The notes under the pieces were generated by a model. The model had not been told where the DNA came from. It did not search any database and saw only the letters and a list, made by a program, of their open reading frames with translations. Both the position numbers and the translations under genes were made by a program. Shown piece by piece: positions 11,032-22,335 of a stretch of DNA of 58,773 nt. The DNA comes from Laccaria trichodermophora. Taxonomy: Eukaryota > Basidiomycota > Agaricomycetes > Agaricales > Hydnangiaceae. Every line of letters begins with the position of its first letter. The stretch's first letter is position 1. The DNA is taken from NCBI GenBank assembly GCA_018417955.1, contig JACTVC010000011.1, positions 1 to 58,773 on the forward strand, in the 5' to 3' direction.

Positions 11032-12337
11032 ATGGATCCTCCAGCCAATGTCGAAGAGCTACCCTTCATAATTCAGCTATTCTTCTCCCTCCGCGGCAGT
11101 GCAACGAGACCAGGCGCGCTGATGGAATGTGATGCAAGCCAATCCAAGCTACAAGTATGGAGGTGGTACGTGGGCTCGACTCCAAGCTTTCCTTGAATGC
11201 CCTCTCAGATATTTGCACCAGGCCAGTGAACCGCCGCAGAGAGCGGATCGCGCCCTCTGATCTGAATGGCCATCGTGCCACTCACCACTTCCAGTTCCCT
11301 GGATGCTTTTGTCCTCTCCAGAGTGGCGGTGGCAGTTTAGGTTTGAACAAAGAAACCGCAATCTACATGCCAACTGGCGGCCCATACAAGAATCAGTGGG
11401 TCGCCGCCTGCGCTACCCAGGAATGCCTTTACCTTGGTACGTGGAGCGAAACTGTTTTGATATCTTACCTGAACTGCAACCTTGCCGATTCAAGTCCCCT
11501 TGGCAATTTTTTACCAGCTGGATGGGCTGGCCATCAATCATTACAGCCCCAGAAGTAAGTTTTGCGATACACAAATTTCTACCCTTTCAATCCCAACCCT
11601 TACTACTATTTTATCATAGTTGTTGGCGACCATGGTCCCCTCCCCATCCTTCATATCTCTGAGATGCGGGGACCTGTGCTATCTTCGCGCGATGTGAGCC
11701 CCGTGGCCCCTACTGAAATCGACTCGTCAGACGACGGTAGTTCCGAGTCCAAGTTTCATGAATCGGACTTGGACTCGGCGATGCACACTCAGGATTTCGA
11801 GTGGCCAGTTCCTCCAAGTCCTAAGAACAGCATTCATATCCGCCGGCCACTTGGTAACAGCCTTGTCTTTCGATAGGATGATCACTTGCTGAGGGACTTC
11901 AGCAGCTCTTCGCGCAGCCAATATTGTAGTCTGGAACCAACCTAGAAGTGAACCGCTTACTTTCTTTGCAATGATTCGTGCAATCGATTCAGCCATTCGA
12001 CCTGGTGTTCCTGTCAAAGACTTTCTCTCTTTAGCTTCCCTTTGCGAGTGTGGTCTTCTCACCTCCCGTAGGGCCTTTCGCTTCCACGAATGTCAGACTC
12101 GTCCCCACAGTGCGTACTGTTACTTTTTTTAGAACTGGATTTCAAGTAACTGCCTAATATTATAGGTCATCGTCGGATGGGCCCCAGCTAACTGTGGCAG
12201 AAGTTCTGACCAGGGTAGACTCTGTTCTAAATCCCGGTGTCCCTATTGAAGAATTTTTACATATCGTTGCTCAATGTGCTTGCGGCATGCTTGTCACGCG
12301 CCGGTTGTTCTTTGCGCATGCATGCCAAGCATTCTGA
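11032..12337 (+). CDS. Orphan protein with two CxCG...HxC repeats (copy B')
   Basis: Six exons: 11032-11165, 11222-11436, 11495-11554, 11620-11853, 11906-12113 and 12166-12337, giving 340 residues in one frame. The introns are 48-65 bp and sit at the same places as in the paralog at 5373-6677. After the start MDPPANVEELPFIIQ come a basic segment (RWPVNRRRERIAPSD), a hydrophobic segment (ECLYLVPLAIFYQLDGLAI) and a serine/acid linker. Two similar C-terminal units follow, each with PGVP, E/D-FL, CxCG (CECG, CACG), a basic RR pair and HxC (HEC, HAC). Two cysteines, one histidine and one cysteine per unit suggest zinc binding. Here both units are intact, unlike in the paralog. A nuclear or protein-binding role is a guess. 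Confidence 0.78.
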
Positions 12338-13144
12338 AGGATTTGGCAGGCAGTGTCGCGTAGCTTGGTTCAATATTTCTAAGCCATTTGTTGCTGAGAA
12401 TCTGAAGGGAAGATAATTCGGTATACAGTTTTCATATAACCTGAGTAACATTGACCTCCTATGACATACCGACCAATGATGGCGGTAAGACCCTTTATCA
12501 AAGCATACAAAAAACTACACTGGCTGCGCATAGTACAGGATGTAAGACAACTTCAAATCATGAGGGAGGGCTTAGCCTTACTGCGACTTTTCATCTGTTT
12601 TCGGGTGTCCTTCTGCCCGCACTCCGATCCAAGTGAGACAATATGACGCATCAGCGTCAAAAGTTCCCCGGAGTGTAGCAGAGAAAGAACCTCACGACGT
12701 CATTGAATTCAATGCAGTATGATAGTCATTTTCGCGTCACACATCGCGCATAACGGCATATGTAATTGTGTTTAGACGCTCCAGTTGTGTGTCCGAGTCG
12801 GAAGCCGGTTGTTCCTCATTGGGACCGCTGGCCAGTATCCTCTCTATCCTCTACCACTGCATGATCTATCAGCATAATTTACCACATCTAACAGCATAAC
12901 TCTCCAACGAACTGCCGCGCAGTTCGCTCCTCGCACGCGAGTGGATCTGTCTGAAGCTGCTCGGGCCAGTGTGAACGACCCAAAAGAAGATCTGAAGCGG
13001 GGCGTCACAGCGGTGATGCCGCCGCCCAAGAAACATTCTCTGAAGCACGGCCCATAGGAAGCGCTGACCCGAACCAAGGGCACCCAAGCCAAAGGAGGGA
13101 CGGAAGAACGGTAGATAAGTAGAGCCGCTGCCAGGGCATACCAG

Positions 13145-13232
13145 CAAGCCGTAGGAGAGGCGGATTCGGAGAGGATGTATATTATAAAGGAAGACTGGAG
13201 AAGGCACCCATGGCAAAGCCAAAGGGCGCCTA
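13145..13232 (-). repeat. Interspersed repeat, copy 3
   Basis: On the minus strand it reads GCGCCCTTTGGCTTTGCC, then ATGGGTGCC and TCTCCAGTCTTCC, and later CTCTCCGAATCCGCC followed by CTCCTACGG. These blocks match, in order, those at 511-620 and 668-775. Confidence 0.55.
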
Positions 13233-13460
13233 AGACAGCCCAAGATCCATTAGCGACAAATTAGCGTCGACATTGAAAATGGAGGTTATCCTCGGAGTCC
13301 TGCTGACGAAATGATGATTCAACAAATTACATGCCATCACTCGGTCCCTTAACAATTAAACAAGTTCAACATTTTCTCACAGGTTTGGGGCGCCATCATG
13401 ATCGTCCCCCAGCTACTAGATACTCCGAGTCCCAGTCAATCTAGTTCAAGTTTGCGCGTC

Positions 13461-13930
13461 TCGGCTTAGCCGAACGGGCTATCCATCCGACTACTAAGCA
13501 GGCCTCAGGCCGAGTCACTGTTCATTCTCCCCACAAATACCTTGTCTAGGCTCTGCACGTCAAGTCGGCTTTGCCGAACGCGCGTGAAGTGGTTTTCCTC
13601 ACCTTCCGCCGCCACACTCAGTGCCCTTCTATTTTGTGCCTGTTTGATCTTCTCCAGAACGCTCAGGCTGCCTCTCTTGCGTCTCGGCTTTGCCGAACGT
13701 GAATTCTGAATCTCTCAAATTCGCCACTATCCTTCAAGAATCACATCTCATTTTGCTGTGCGCTGTCCTCACACCCTCTCAGCTTCCAACATTTTGCCTT
13801 CTCTCTCTGCGCCTTTTGGATTCACCCAACGTGACTCGGTCCTTGCACACCTATCGCTCAGCCTCTCCTCAGCATAGGCTTCGTTTCAGCTTTTACAAAC
13901 GTTGATTCTTACTGTTTGCCGAACGTTCTT
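13461..13930 (+). repeat. Series of TCGGCTTTGCCGAACG hairpin motifs
   Basis: CTCGGCTTAGCCGAACG at about 13460, GTCGGCTTTGCCGAACG at about 13566, CTCGGCTTTGCCGAACG at about 13683, and a half copy GTTTGCCGAACG near 13915. Each full copy can form a short CGGC/GCCG hairpin. The spacing is irregular (about 105-230 bp) and all lie within 560 bp of the start of the next gene. Confidence 0.5.
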
Positions 13931-14012
13931 TCGCCCTTCCTCCTCTTTCCACGCCTCGCTGGAACTCTGACCAATTTCTATCTTGTTGTGACTTCGGGGA
14001 TTATCAATTGAA

Positions 14013-16910
14013 ATGCCGTAAGTACACCATTTGTAAAGCGTCGTGATTTGGAACTTATGACTCATGCAAATAGTAAACGCGAGTTCTGGAGAGGTCTTTT
14101 CTGGCAGGAGGGCGGATTATCTCAGCAGAAAGTGCCATCGTGCGCTAACGAGTCCATGTAAACAGTTTCGCTGAATGTCATTGACAAAAACATCTGACAT
14201 TTGAGCCAGGCCGCTTGACCGCTCCCGTGGTCGACTAATTCACGAGTCTGGTGTGGATTACTATTCGCCAAATTGCTCACGGACAATTCAAGTTCCAAAA
14301 GAAACAAACCCCAATGAGCATCAGTTTCCTCCGAATTTGGCATGGAAAGACTTTACAGAGCCAAGATGGTGGACAGACACTCATGGCTGGCTTGCCTTTG
14401 TTCCTCGCGAACCAATGTTGGTTGGTTTTCCTTTCGATCGCCTATCTCGCCTGCCACAAGCTTTTACTTCAACATTGGAAGGAAAATATAAACTGCCGCG
14501 AGAAATTGTTGCTTCTTGGGAAAGGCTAGATCTCGATTTGCTCCATGCCACCCGAAGACTCCTTGGAGCTTACCAAATTGCAGCAATCGCTCCATATTCT
14601 CCTTGGGCCAAGGGTTATCGGGAATCTTACAAACAACCCCATTCTATCAAAAAGGCTGCAATGCTTTCCCGAGATTGGTTTTTTGTTTGGATGGGTTTGC
14701 TATCCTATGCGGTGGTTCGGGCGGAGTTCTCGCTGGAGGCACAGAAAGATTATCGACAGCGGTGCGAAGACCAAGGAAAAGATGCCATTCTTGGAGTGCC
14801 TGACTGGCGATCATTTCTGAAAGAGCGAAGCCTTGATTGCCCGAATGAAATTTTCTTTGATTCTACCTGGGTGGATGCCATCTCTGCTTCGACTGTCTGT
14901 GACTTTTCAATTAATAATCCTCGGGCGGGGATCTTCCTTAAGCTACCCAATCAGGGACCTTCTTTTTATCAGCCTTCGATTCGGTGGTTCTGTCAGAGAG
15001 GAATACCAGTCTGGTATAGATGGGGTCCTGAAGAAGATGAATTAGCCGAGCAAAATGAATTCTATCGAGGTCTGGCGCCGTTAACAGACAATCTGGGAAT
15101 TCCATCCCTGTTCACCAACCCGCGACATGCCATTACGCTCGCCTCTGCGAACACTTCACCTGCAAGATCGTCTGGTTCAAAGTCATGGCAGCAGTACTTT
15201 GCGGACCTTGAAAAAGAAAACCTTGAACGAGCAAAGGTGGAGTCTCCTAAAGACCGTGAGAGGCGACTGAACCGTGAGCGCCAACCACCAACCCGGAGTG
15301 CCAGGGTGATTGAGTGGGTTGAGCCTATAAATGGCGGAAACCAGCTCATTCCTGAGGAAAAAACAGTGGCAGAGCGGGTCGACATTCTGGAGATGTATGA
15401 AGATAAGTACAAACGATATGATTCATTCAACAATACATGGCATATCTGCGAAGAGTTTGGAGCCAACCAACCATCTACCTGGCAGGAGCTGGAGGACCAC
15501 CGAATGTTCCTTGGTCACTACACCAACGAGGAGAGAGAGGAGATGGAACAGATGAGGTTAACAGATGAACCCCCTCTCATTTTAAATACTCCCCTCCGTG
15601 CCCCCACTCCACCCATAAATCCTGAGCCCTACGTTGCGACAGATCTTCCTTCTGATCATTTTCAAGCTGTCAGCAACCTGCGTCAGACATCATCGCTGGA
15701 GCTGTTGCAAATTGGTGTCTGTGAGACGTTGTACGAACATTATGGATTGATTCGTCCAGTTCCCATCCCACAATCACTCTCTGAATTCTCTGAGAAAGAT
15801 GGACAACGCTTTGGCCGCTGGCTTGGTTTGGACACAGATGGCAAGCCAGAAGTGCGCCGACAATTTGAGGCGTCCGATATGGCCCGGCTTTCTTTGCAGT
15901 TCGTCAAACTATTGATAGCTGGCAAACGTCCGTCAAGTGACTGTTGGGATCTTTCACCGAGTAACCGCGAGTCATTGGTGTTTTCCAAGCGACTAAAATC
16001 GGTGTCATTATCTTTTTTTGAACAGATTCAAGCCAACCACCGTTGGATCTTTGTTTTCGACTTCAAGAGTGAGGCGACCGTGCATTGGAAGCTCGCAGTG
16101 ACTACTGCTGCTGATGTACTTCTGGTCTGCAGACTTGATCCACATTATAGGGAGGCTGATATTGCCCGCTTTTTGATAGAGCGTGGGGTGCCTTTCCGTA
16201 CACTGGTATGGAAAAGTATCATGTCTAACCCCCCCCCTAGTATGCCCACCATCTATCAGCTTCCTTCTCGTGGCCCCGGTTATGTTTTTAGCAAGCGCGA
16301 CTTTGATAGTTACATTCATCTCCGAGAGATTCTGGTCCGTCAACCACGTATCCGTGCAGCTTTGCTTCGAGGGGGGATGTCATGGCGGTTAGTCATCGGC
16401 TTTATGCATGCTGACAAGGTATTGGGTGGTCCTGTGGGTGGTGGTCCCATGCGAGAAGTTCATCACCCTTCTGGGAATATGCTTGTCGACGACGACCTAA
16501 CAGATTTGGAACTGGACTTGTTGTGCGGTACATACATTTGTTACACAGGTACGTAATTATACATCGAGCGGGTCAGCCGCTGAAGATCATTCTCCTTTCC
16601 AGGGGAAGGTCCCGTCGTAGCATACAAATCTTGGTTTCCACCAGCTATTTTATTTGAGAAAAGGGACTGCGCGGAAAACTATGGCCGATGGACTGAGTAC
16701 CGGGAAGCCAGATATAGGCGTCGTCTATTGGATATAGAGCAACATGGAGCTCAACCAGAGCCTGTGTCAAGATGGCGGGACCAGTTGAGGGGTTTCAAAG
16801 AGACGCGCTCCCTCAATCAAAACATGGAAAAGCTGGCACTTAACTTCTTGAACGAGCATCATCCTGACATGGCACACCTCACATGTGAATGGATTTCAAA
16901 AGAAAGATAA
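14013..16910 (+). CDS. Large orphan protein, family shared with the gene at 48378 (C1)
   Basis: Four exons, 14013-14017, 14074-14157, 14210-16548 and 16603-16910, give 911 residues in one frame. The 5-nt first exon (ATGCC) splices in frame to PKREFWRGLFWQEGG. The segment RSRGRLIHESGVDYYSPN aligns with RSQGRAYLIGGVLFYSPN of the second copy. Shared blocks run along the protein: PRWWT...GW, ARDWF(F/V)VWM, RGG(M/I)xWRL, a VDDDLTDLELDLLCG block near the end, and ENYGRWTEY in the last exon. It is tryptophan-rich, with a charged middle and no signal peptide. No catalytic motif is evident. I recall it as an expanded mushroom-specific family without known function. The copy is intact. Confidence 0.82.
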
Positions 16911-19607
16911 GGACACTGAGTACCGTATTTTAGATCTTGCAATTGATTTGTTTTCGTGGCCTATATTGTTTTGTTTTGTTATAAGTTCTTCAAGCCAATT
17001 TAGAGACGTGCAGGCAGGCTCAATTGATCCAAAGCAAGTTACTTGGCATCTCCTCAAGTTGACAACAGTTCATTCATTAGTTCCCCGGGGGTTGCCTGTC
17101 TGAAAGATTGCATTTGCGAGTGACCGTTCCAGACGACGTCAGTGATTGCGACAACATCTTGCGGAGATGTGCCTCATGTAACGGTAGGAATGATATCGGA
17201 TGTGGGGATGTCAACTTCAATGTTAACTTGGCACCTTTGTCAGTTTTGAGAGATTTCCCACTCATCTCCTTCCGGAGAAAGGGGGCGATTGCGAAGACAA
17301 ATGAAGGTGGCTCTGGCACCGATCCGAGTAAAATGTCCGATTCCGTGAACTTTTTGCCCTGAAATGTAGCGAGGAACGAGTGAAGGATCAGGGCGCGACA
17401 GTGTAGGTAGAAATCACACACTCTCTTCCAACCACAACAGTCGCCGGCCCTCTTTCTTTTCCCCACCCGCCAGTCCCTGAAAACTCTATCGGCATCAGCC
17501 TGACAAGCTCCCGCTCGCTTCCCGCGCAGGAGGACTCCTCTGCTCCAGAGCAAGACACGCAGTGCGAGGGTGAGTTTATCCCACGCACCCTCGCGTTTTT
17601 GCCCTCAGGTTGGATCACTCTGTCAATCGCTACGCAAATCGTATCTCTCTCTGTGTGTGCAAGGAAATTACTGCTACTCTATCTACCTAATTACTTGTCT
17701 CCCCACGCACGTAATGTGCTTGCCCGTACCCTAGAGGCCCTCAGCCTAATACAAAGACGCGCTTCGATAGAGCGTTCCTTGGCGTATATGGGCCCACTCA
17801 CCAGACGATCTTCGATCTACCGCCAAAAGCGTACTTGCTGCTAGGCCTGATGCTGGTGTCGTTGCCATAATTGTTCCTTATCAAGTAACACGCAGAGGCG
17901 GTACCTCTCCGCCATCTAACAGGGCGGTCCATCGTCGAGCTCATACTGGTTGCTGCAACTGTCTGACCTAAGCCGACGTTCACCAGTATCCTAAGTATTC
18001 GCGCACGGCGGGAGACTCGGGTGCAGGAATTGAAAACCTTTGGAGTGACTCTTTTTTATTAGCAAAGGACCCGCTTTGGTGGCTCGACTTCCACAATCGA
18101 CGCATCCCGGGCCGCGTCCACTTCGGCCACATCCAATCCTCCTACCACCGTCCCATCCAAGTTCCATCTCCCCCTCGCTATCATCAAACACCCACCTCCA
18201 TTGCCCGCTTTCCCCCAGACTGACGAGTCGGACGCTTCATGCTCAACATCCTCGAATTACGCTCATCTGCACTTGCACCACTTGCTCCATAAACTTCATA
18301 CGGAACTTACACCTCCCGGGACCGTCACGCGTCACGTTTGTGACTTTCGTTGTGGATTTCCAAAGCAAAATACTCTGCTCTTGAACTTCTGCAGGTTTCG
18401 TAATACCAAGTCAGAAGTTAAGGCCTTAAGGTCCTAATCCGCTCTTGTTGGAAACGCTCGGCAGTGATTGGCACACCCAGATATCATATGGCTGAAGCCG
18501 AAAGAGTGCAAACACTGACAAGTGTGCATGCCTCAGCTGGTCTTACTACGGAATGGATGACCCGATGCAAGCTATCTATCATAATGTCTTCCTCGGTCAC
18601 TGGCAACTCTCGACTTTTTGACTCTTTAGTAGCCTCTTTTTCCCTTTACGATTGTTGCGGTATATTCAGCGCCTCGGATAGCCTCGCAAGTTGAAGAATC
18701 CCGATGAACCATGTTCGTGTGCTCTCTTTCTTATCATCATCTTTAACTTCAATCCATAAAGTGATAAAATTTTTAATTTACTTAGGCTGTGCTAGCGGCG
18801 GTTCTGAACTGCTCTTCCCGGCGGTTTCGAACTGGAAACTGACAGGAGGCTTGACTCGGAGTCAACGCAGCAAACTCTTGGTCGCCGCAGTACGTCAGAT
18901 AAACAAGATTTCGCTCATTGCAGTCGGAGAGACATCACCCTTTGCTCAAGTACCATCCTCTTCTCTTGCCAATATCAGTCTCAAATGTTCCCCCGACCAG
19001 GTCGTCAATTCCAAACTAGAAGTCCACATATCATCGTTTATGATCTTCACACACCTACTGTACAAGCCACCATCATTGTCAGTTATGCCAACATCGGAAG
19101 AGCCTATGGAGTACGTGAACATTGTTCCGTCAATTTAACAGGTGGAGAGATAACGAAAACTACCGTTCCCACCTATTGCAGCATCGAATTTCAAATGGCA
19201 TGACGCTCGAAGAAATCAATCAATGGGTTCTCTTGCCTCGATCTCCTCAAAGCTTTTCTGGACCACCCTCCCCGAGCTCAATGTGATATTGCTACTCGTT
19301 CTCTCAGTTTCGATTTCGCTGATAATTGTTAATATAGCTTTGCCGTTTTGTCTGGAATCGTGGCAGACAGTCCCGAACGAAGTATTGGTCAAGCGGAATT
19401 AATTAGTCGCGTCCACTCAGGCTAGTATTGGCTGACTCAGTCTCCATTGAATGGGATTTGTTCGAACCGCAGTTCTTCCTGCGCAGCATTTTGATTGATT
19501 TGAACCGTAGTATCTAGTCATTTTGTGTCATTGAATCTCTATAAAGTGCGAAGTGGTGTGCAGGGGTTTTAAGTTCCCACCTTCTTTGCACAATTCGTCC
19601 CCTCACA
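16911..19607. other. Long region without a confident gene
   Basis: A minus-strand frame at 17077-17553 (158 residues) and frames at 18076-18437 and 18704-19138 exist, but none has a recognised motif. A protein-like tail at 19142-19287 (TLEEINQWVLLPRSP) joins the 18704-19138 frame only through a 31-bp intron, which is too short to trust. I see no repeats of note. Confidence 0.4.
19537..19546 (+). promoter_or_regulatory. Probable TATA element
   Basis: CTCTATAAAG stands about 65 bp before the ATG at 19608, a normal distance for the core promoter of the DUF6698-like gene. Confidence 0.45.
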
Positions 19608-21050
19608 ATGTCTACCCCAGCAACCTTTTCAGCAGAAGATCGGCCATACGCTCTCCAATTGGGTCCTAGAAAGAAACCGTCAGCCCTATCTCAATGTGAA
19701 CAAGTGAGAATTTTGAATATGGTTTTTTCTAGGAGTGGGGCAGACCCCCTTGTTCATTATGGACGCCATTTTGGACGAACGGTCCACGCCTTGTGTAATA
19801 TCCACGCATTAATCAATAATGGAATACTAAGACTAGGAGAGTTGGCGGATCGCCCAGAGGAATCTTTCAGCGCCGAGTAATGTCATTCATCTCGGTCCAT
19901 TGAATCCGCATTCACTCTGCAATACAGGGAGAGGCACGAGCACAAGATATTTTTGACTTTGCTCGAGTCAGTTCCAGGTCTGGAAGAGCGATTGGTAGCC
20001 GGTTCCGACGACGAAGCCGGAATTGTGGCAGAGCTTGTAAGTTGCGTGTCCATTCAATCGGCCTTCTTCCTTGATCAATAATGATGTTCTAAAGCTTCGA
20101 AAGGGCGCCTCGGGTGCTCGAGGCGATGATACCAAGAGCCTGAAGGGTGCTGTTCTAGAGTGGATCGCTCCAAAAGGTCAAGCTATTAGTCCTCCCCTTT
20201 CACGCAATGTGAAAGTTGACCGCGGGTTTAACCACGAGCTCACAGGGGCGCTTTTGTGCCCTACAAACTTGAACTGGTCTGATCTCGAGTGAGTGTTTCT
20301 TTTTCGAGTGAATGGCCACCCCGCTTTGCTTATATCCTTTCCATCTGAGAACAAAGAATAAACTGCGAAGCGGAGAATTAGTTGTCAGCGGAGATCAATG
20401 GCCAATCTTCCTATATGCCGGCTATAAATACGACCCCACAGATCCCTGGAGAGGTCTGCTTCGTAGCTCCATTTTGACACGCGTATGCTTCTTACTCTTT
20501 CCAAATTTGGCGTTCACTTATTCGTTGTTTTGAAGGCATTTAAATATGTATTTACCTCACCCAGTTCTGTCGACAAAGAACCAAAGGCTACGAGGTCCGG
20601 AAATGCCCGTCTTCATGGCATGAGGTGTGTCACTCCAGGATCGATTGCCTATATTGCTACTCAGGTCTGTTCAAATCAAATATACCAACTCTTTTCAATT
20701 ACAATATCAAAAAACTTGACTCACAGGTGCGCTTTGCCCTGACTTCATCTCCGGTCTTTTCTCGCACAGACACCGTGACGGACACCGAAAGGTTTTACAC
20801 CAGCATTCTCGAATTGCTTGAGGACCCTTACGAAAGTCAGGAAGTTCATGATCTCTATGTTTGGTGGAACAGGTACGTACTACTTCAAGTTCACAGTCCA
20901 GGTGGGCTCATCGGAGTGCATAGGCAGGTGTTCCCTTCCTACTCCGCTGCGCAGCGGACCATTGCAAAAGACAGCGCGTTGGCTAAAATCAGGGAGAAGC
21001 GCGCCATGATGCGAGCTCGAAATGAGGCTGGTCCCTCATCAAATACTTAA
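19608..21050 (+). CDS. DUF6698-like protein
   Basis: Seven exons (19608-19876, 19928-20036, 20095-20288, 20350-20482, 20536-20664, 20727-20872, 20924-21050), all joined by GT-AG introns in frame, give 368 residues. Diagnostic blocks I associate with the basidiomycete domain DUF6698 appear in order: RGFNHELTGALLCP, then NLNWSD, VVSGDQWPIFLYAGY, DPWRGLLRS, FTSPSSV, KATRSGNARLHGM, RFALTSSPVFSRTD and a late WWN. The C-terminal tail is basic (KIREKRAMMRARNE). The family is expanded in mushrooms and has no known function. The gene is complete and stands alone, 2.7 kb after the 911-residue gene. Confidence 0.85.
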
Positions 21051-21681
21051 ACAGCCGAGGCTTATGCCCCTGCTTTTTTCATGCTCTTGTACATAACGTT
21101 GTAAGGCACTACAAACTGTAAAAATGTTATATCGTAGTTTGCAAGTTGCACCTCGCAGTCAGGGTTTAATATTTTGGCAAAAGCCTATTGAAAGGTTGCA
21201 GTGATACATAATTTCAGCAATCATTGGGAAGGAATTACAAACACCATATAGATTATCTCAGCTGGTCTCGCTCGCCATCTGTTTCTTTTTTGCTTCTCAA
21301 TGAAAGCCTGTAGTGATTCCGAATTTCCGATTAGGTTGAGGATGATCAGAGCGAGCACAGGACGATGTTAACCGAAGATCTGTGGCAAAAATTTCGGCGA
21401 TTGGGTGGTTCATAATGCCAATAACGAAATTCCTGTGCCTGAACAAGGCCGGAAATCAGATGTCTCTCTCAAGGCAGTTGCCATAGAATACACCTTTCTC
21501 CGATTACTGCAGTGGCTGTCGTCTCTCATCACTGCGGATATATCAATCGGCTAGATATAAACCCATACATGATAGGCCAAGAATCTTTATTACTGTGCAA
21601 GACGAGCATTTGCTGCAGATTTTGCGGCAAGTAAAGCAAGCTTTGCACATGCGATTATTCTGAGGTAAATAACAAATAAGT
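21051..21681. other. Intergenic region
   Basis: No gene or repeat recognised. It lies downstream of the DUF6698-like gene and leads into the tandem repeat. Confidence 0.4.
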
Positions 21682-22335
21682 ACGCCGTTTGACATTCAGT
21701 TACAAATCTTCTGGTAATTATCTTAATTATTAGAATTGTGAAGGCTGCCACCCGTGACGTTCAATATAAAGTCTTGGATAGGAAGCTGGGAATTACTCCT
21801 TCGATAAAAAATTGCCGTGGAGAGCCGCAAATATGCTGTTTGACATTCAGCTACAGATCTTCCGGTTATTATCTGGGCTTACCATAATTATTCAAATCGT
21901 GAAGGCTGCCACCCATGACGTTCAATATAAAGCCTTAGATAGGAAGCTGGGGATTACTCTTTCGACGAAGAATTGCCGTGGAGAGCCGCAAATATGCCGT
22001 TTGACATTCAGCTACAGATCTTCCGGTCATTATCTGAGCTTGCCATCATTATTCGAATCGTAAAGGCTGCCACCTGTGACGTTCAATGTAAAGTCTTAGA
22101 TTAGAAGATGGGTATTACTTATTCGATGAAGGAGAGCCGGAATTATGGCGTATGACATTTAGCTGCAGATATTACAGTCGTTGTCTGAGCTCTCCATACT
22201 TTTGCAGATTGTGAAGGCTGCCATCCAAACCCTCCTCTATAAAGTCTTTCAAACAAAGCTGGTGATTACTTTTCCGGCGGAGAATTGTCGTGAAGAATCA
22301 GTGATATACCGCTTGACAGTCCTTCCGCGAACTTC
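21682..22335. repeat. 161-bp tandem repeat, about four copies
   Basis: The marker AAGGCTGCC recurs at 21741, 21902, 22063 and 22214, so the period is 161, 161 and 151 bp. Each unit also holds GTTTGACATTCAGCTACAGA, GACGTTCAATATAAAG and GAATTGCCGTGGAGAGCCG in that order. Copies 2 and 3 are nearly identical and the outer ones are diverged. The open frame at 21812-22063 is simply read-through of the repeat. Confidence 0.8.

Larger units (their letters stand above)
12338..14012. other. Intergenic region with repeats upstream of the 911-residue gene
   Basis: No gene recognised. The stretch contains a minus-strand repeat copy (13145-13232) and a series of CGGCTTTGCCG hairpins (13461-13930). The frames at 12844-13243 overlie the repeat and look non-coding. 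Confidence 0.45.

Noticed and set aside
17077..17553. 158-residue minus-strand frame
   Set aside because: No motif, no splice partners and biased composition; it may be chance.
18704..19290. Two-exon gene ending with TLEEINQWVLLPRSP
   Set aside because: The only join that keeps the frame needs a 31-bp intron, shorter than any other intron here, and the upstream frame has no motif.
21812..22063. 83-residue plus-strand frame as a gene
   Set aside because: It lies wholly within the 161-bp tandem repeat and simply repeats its unit.
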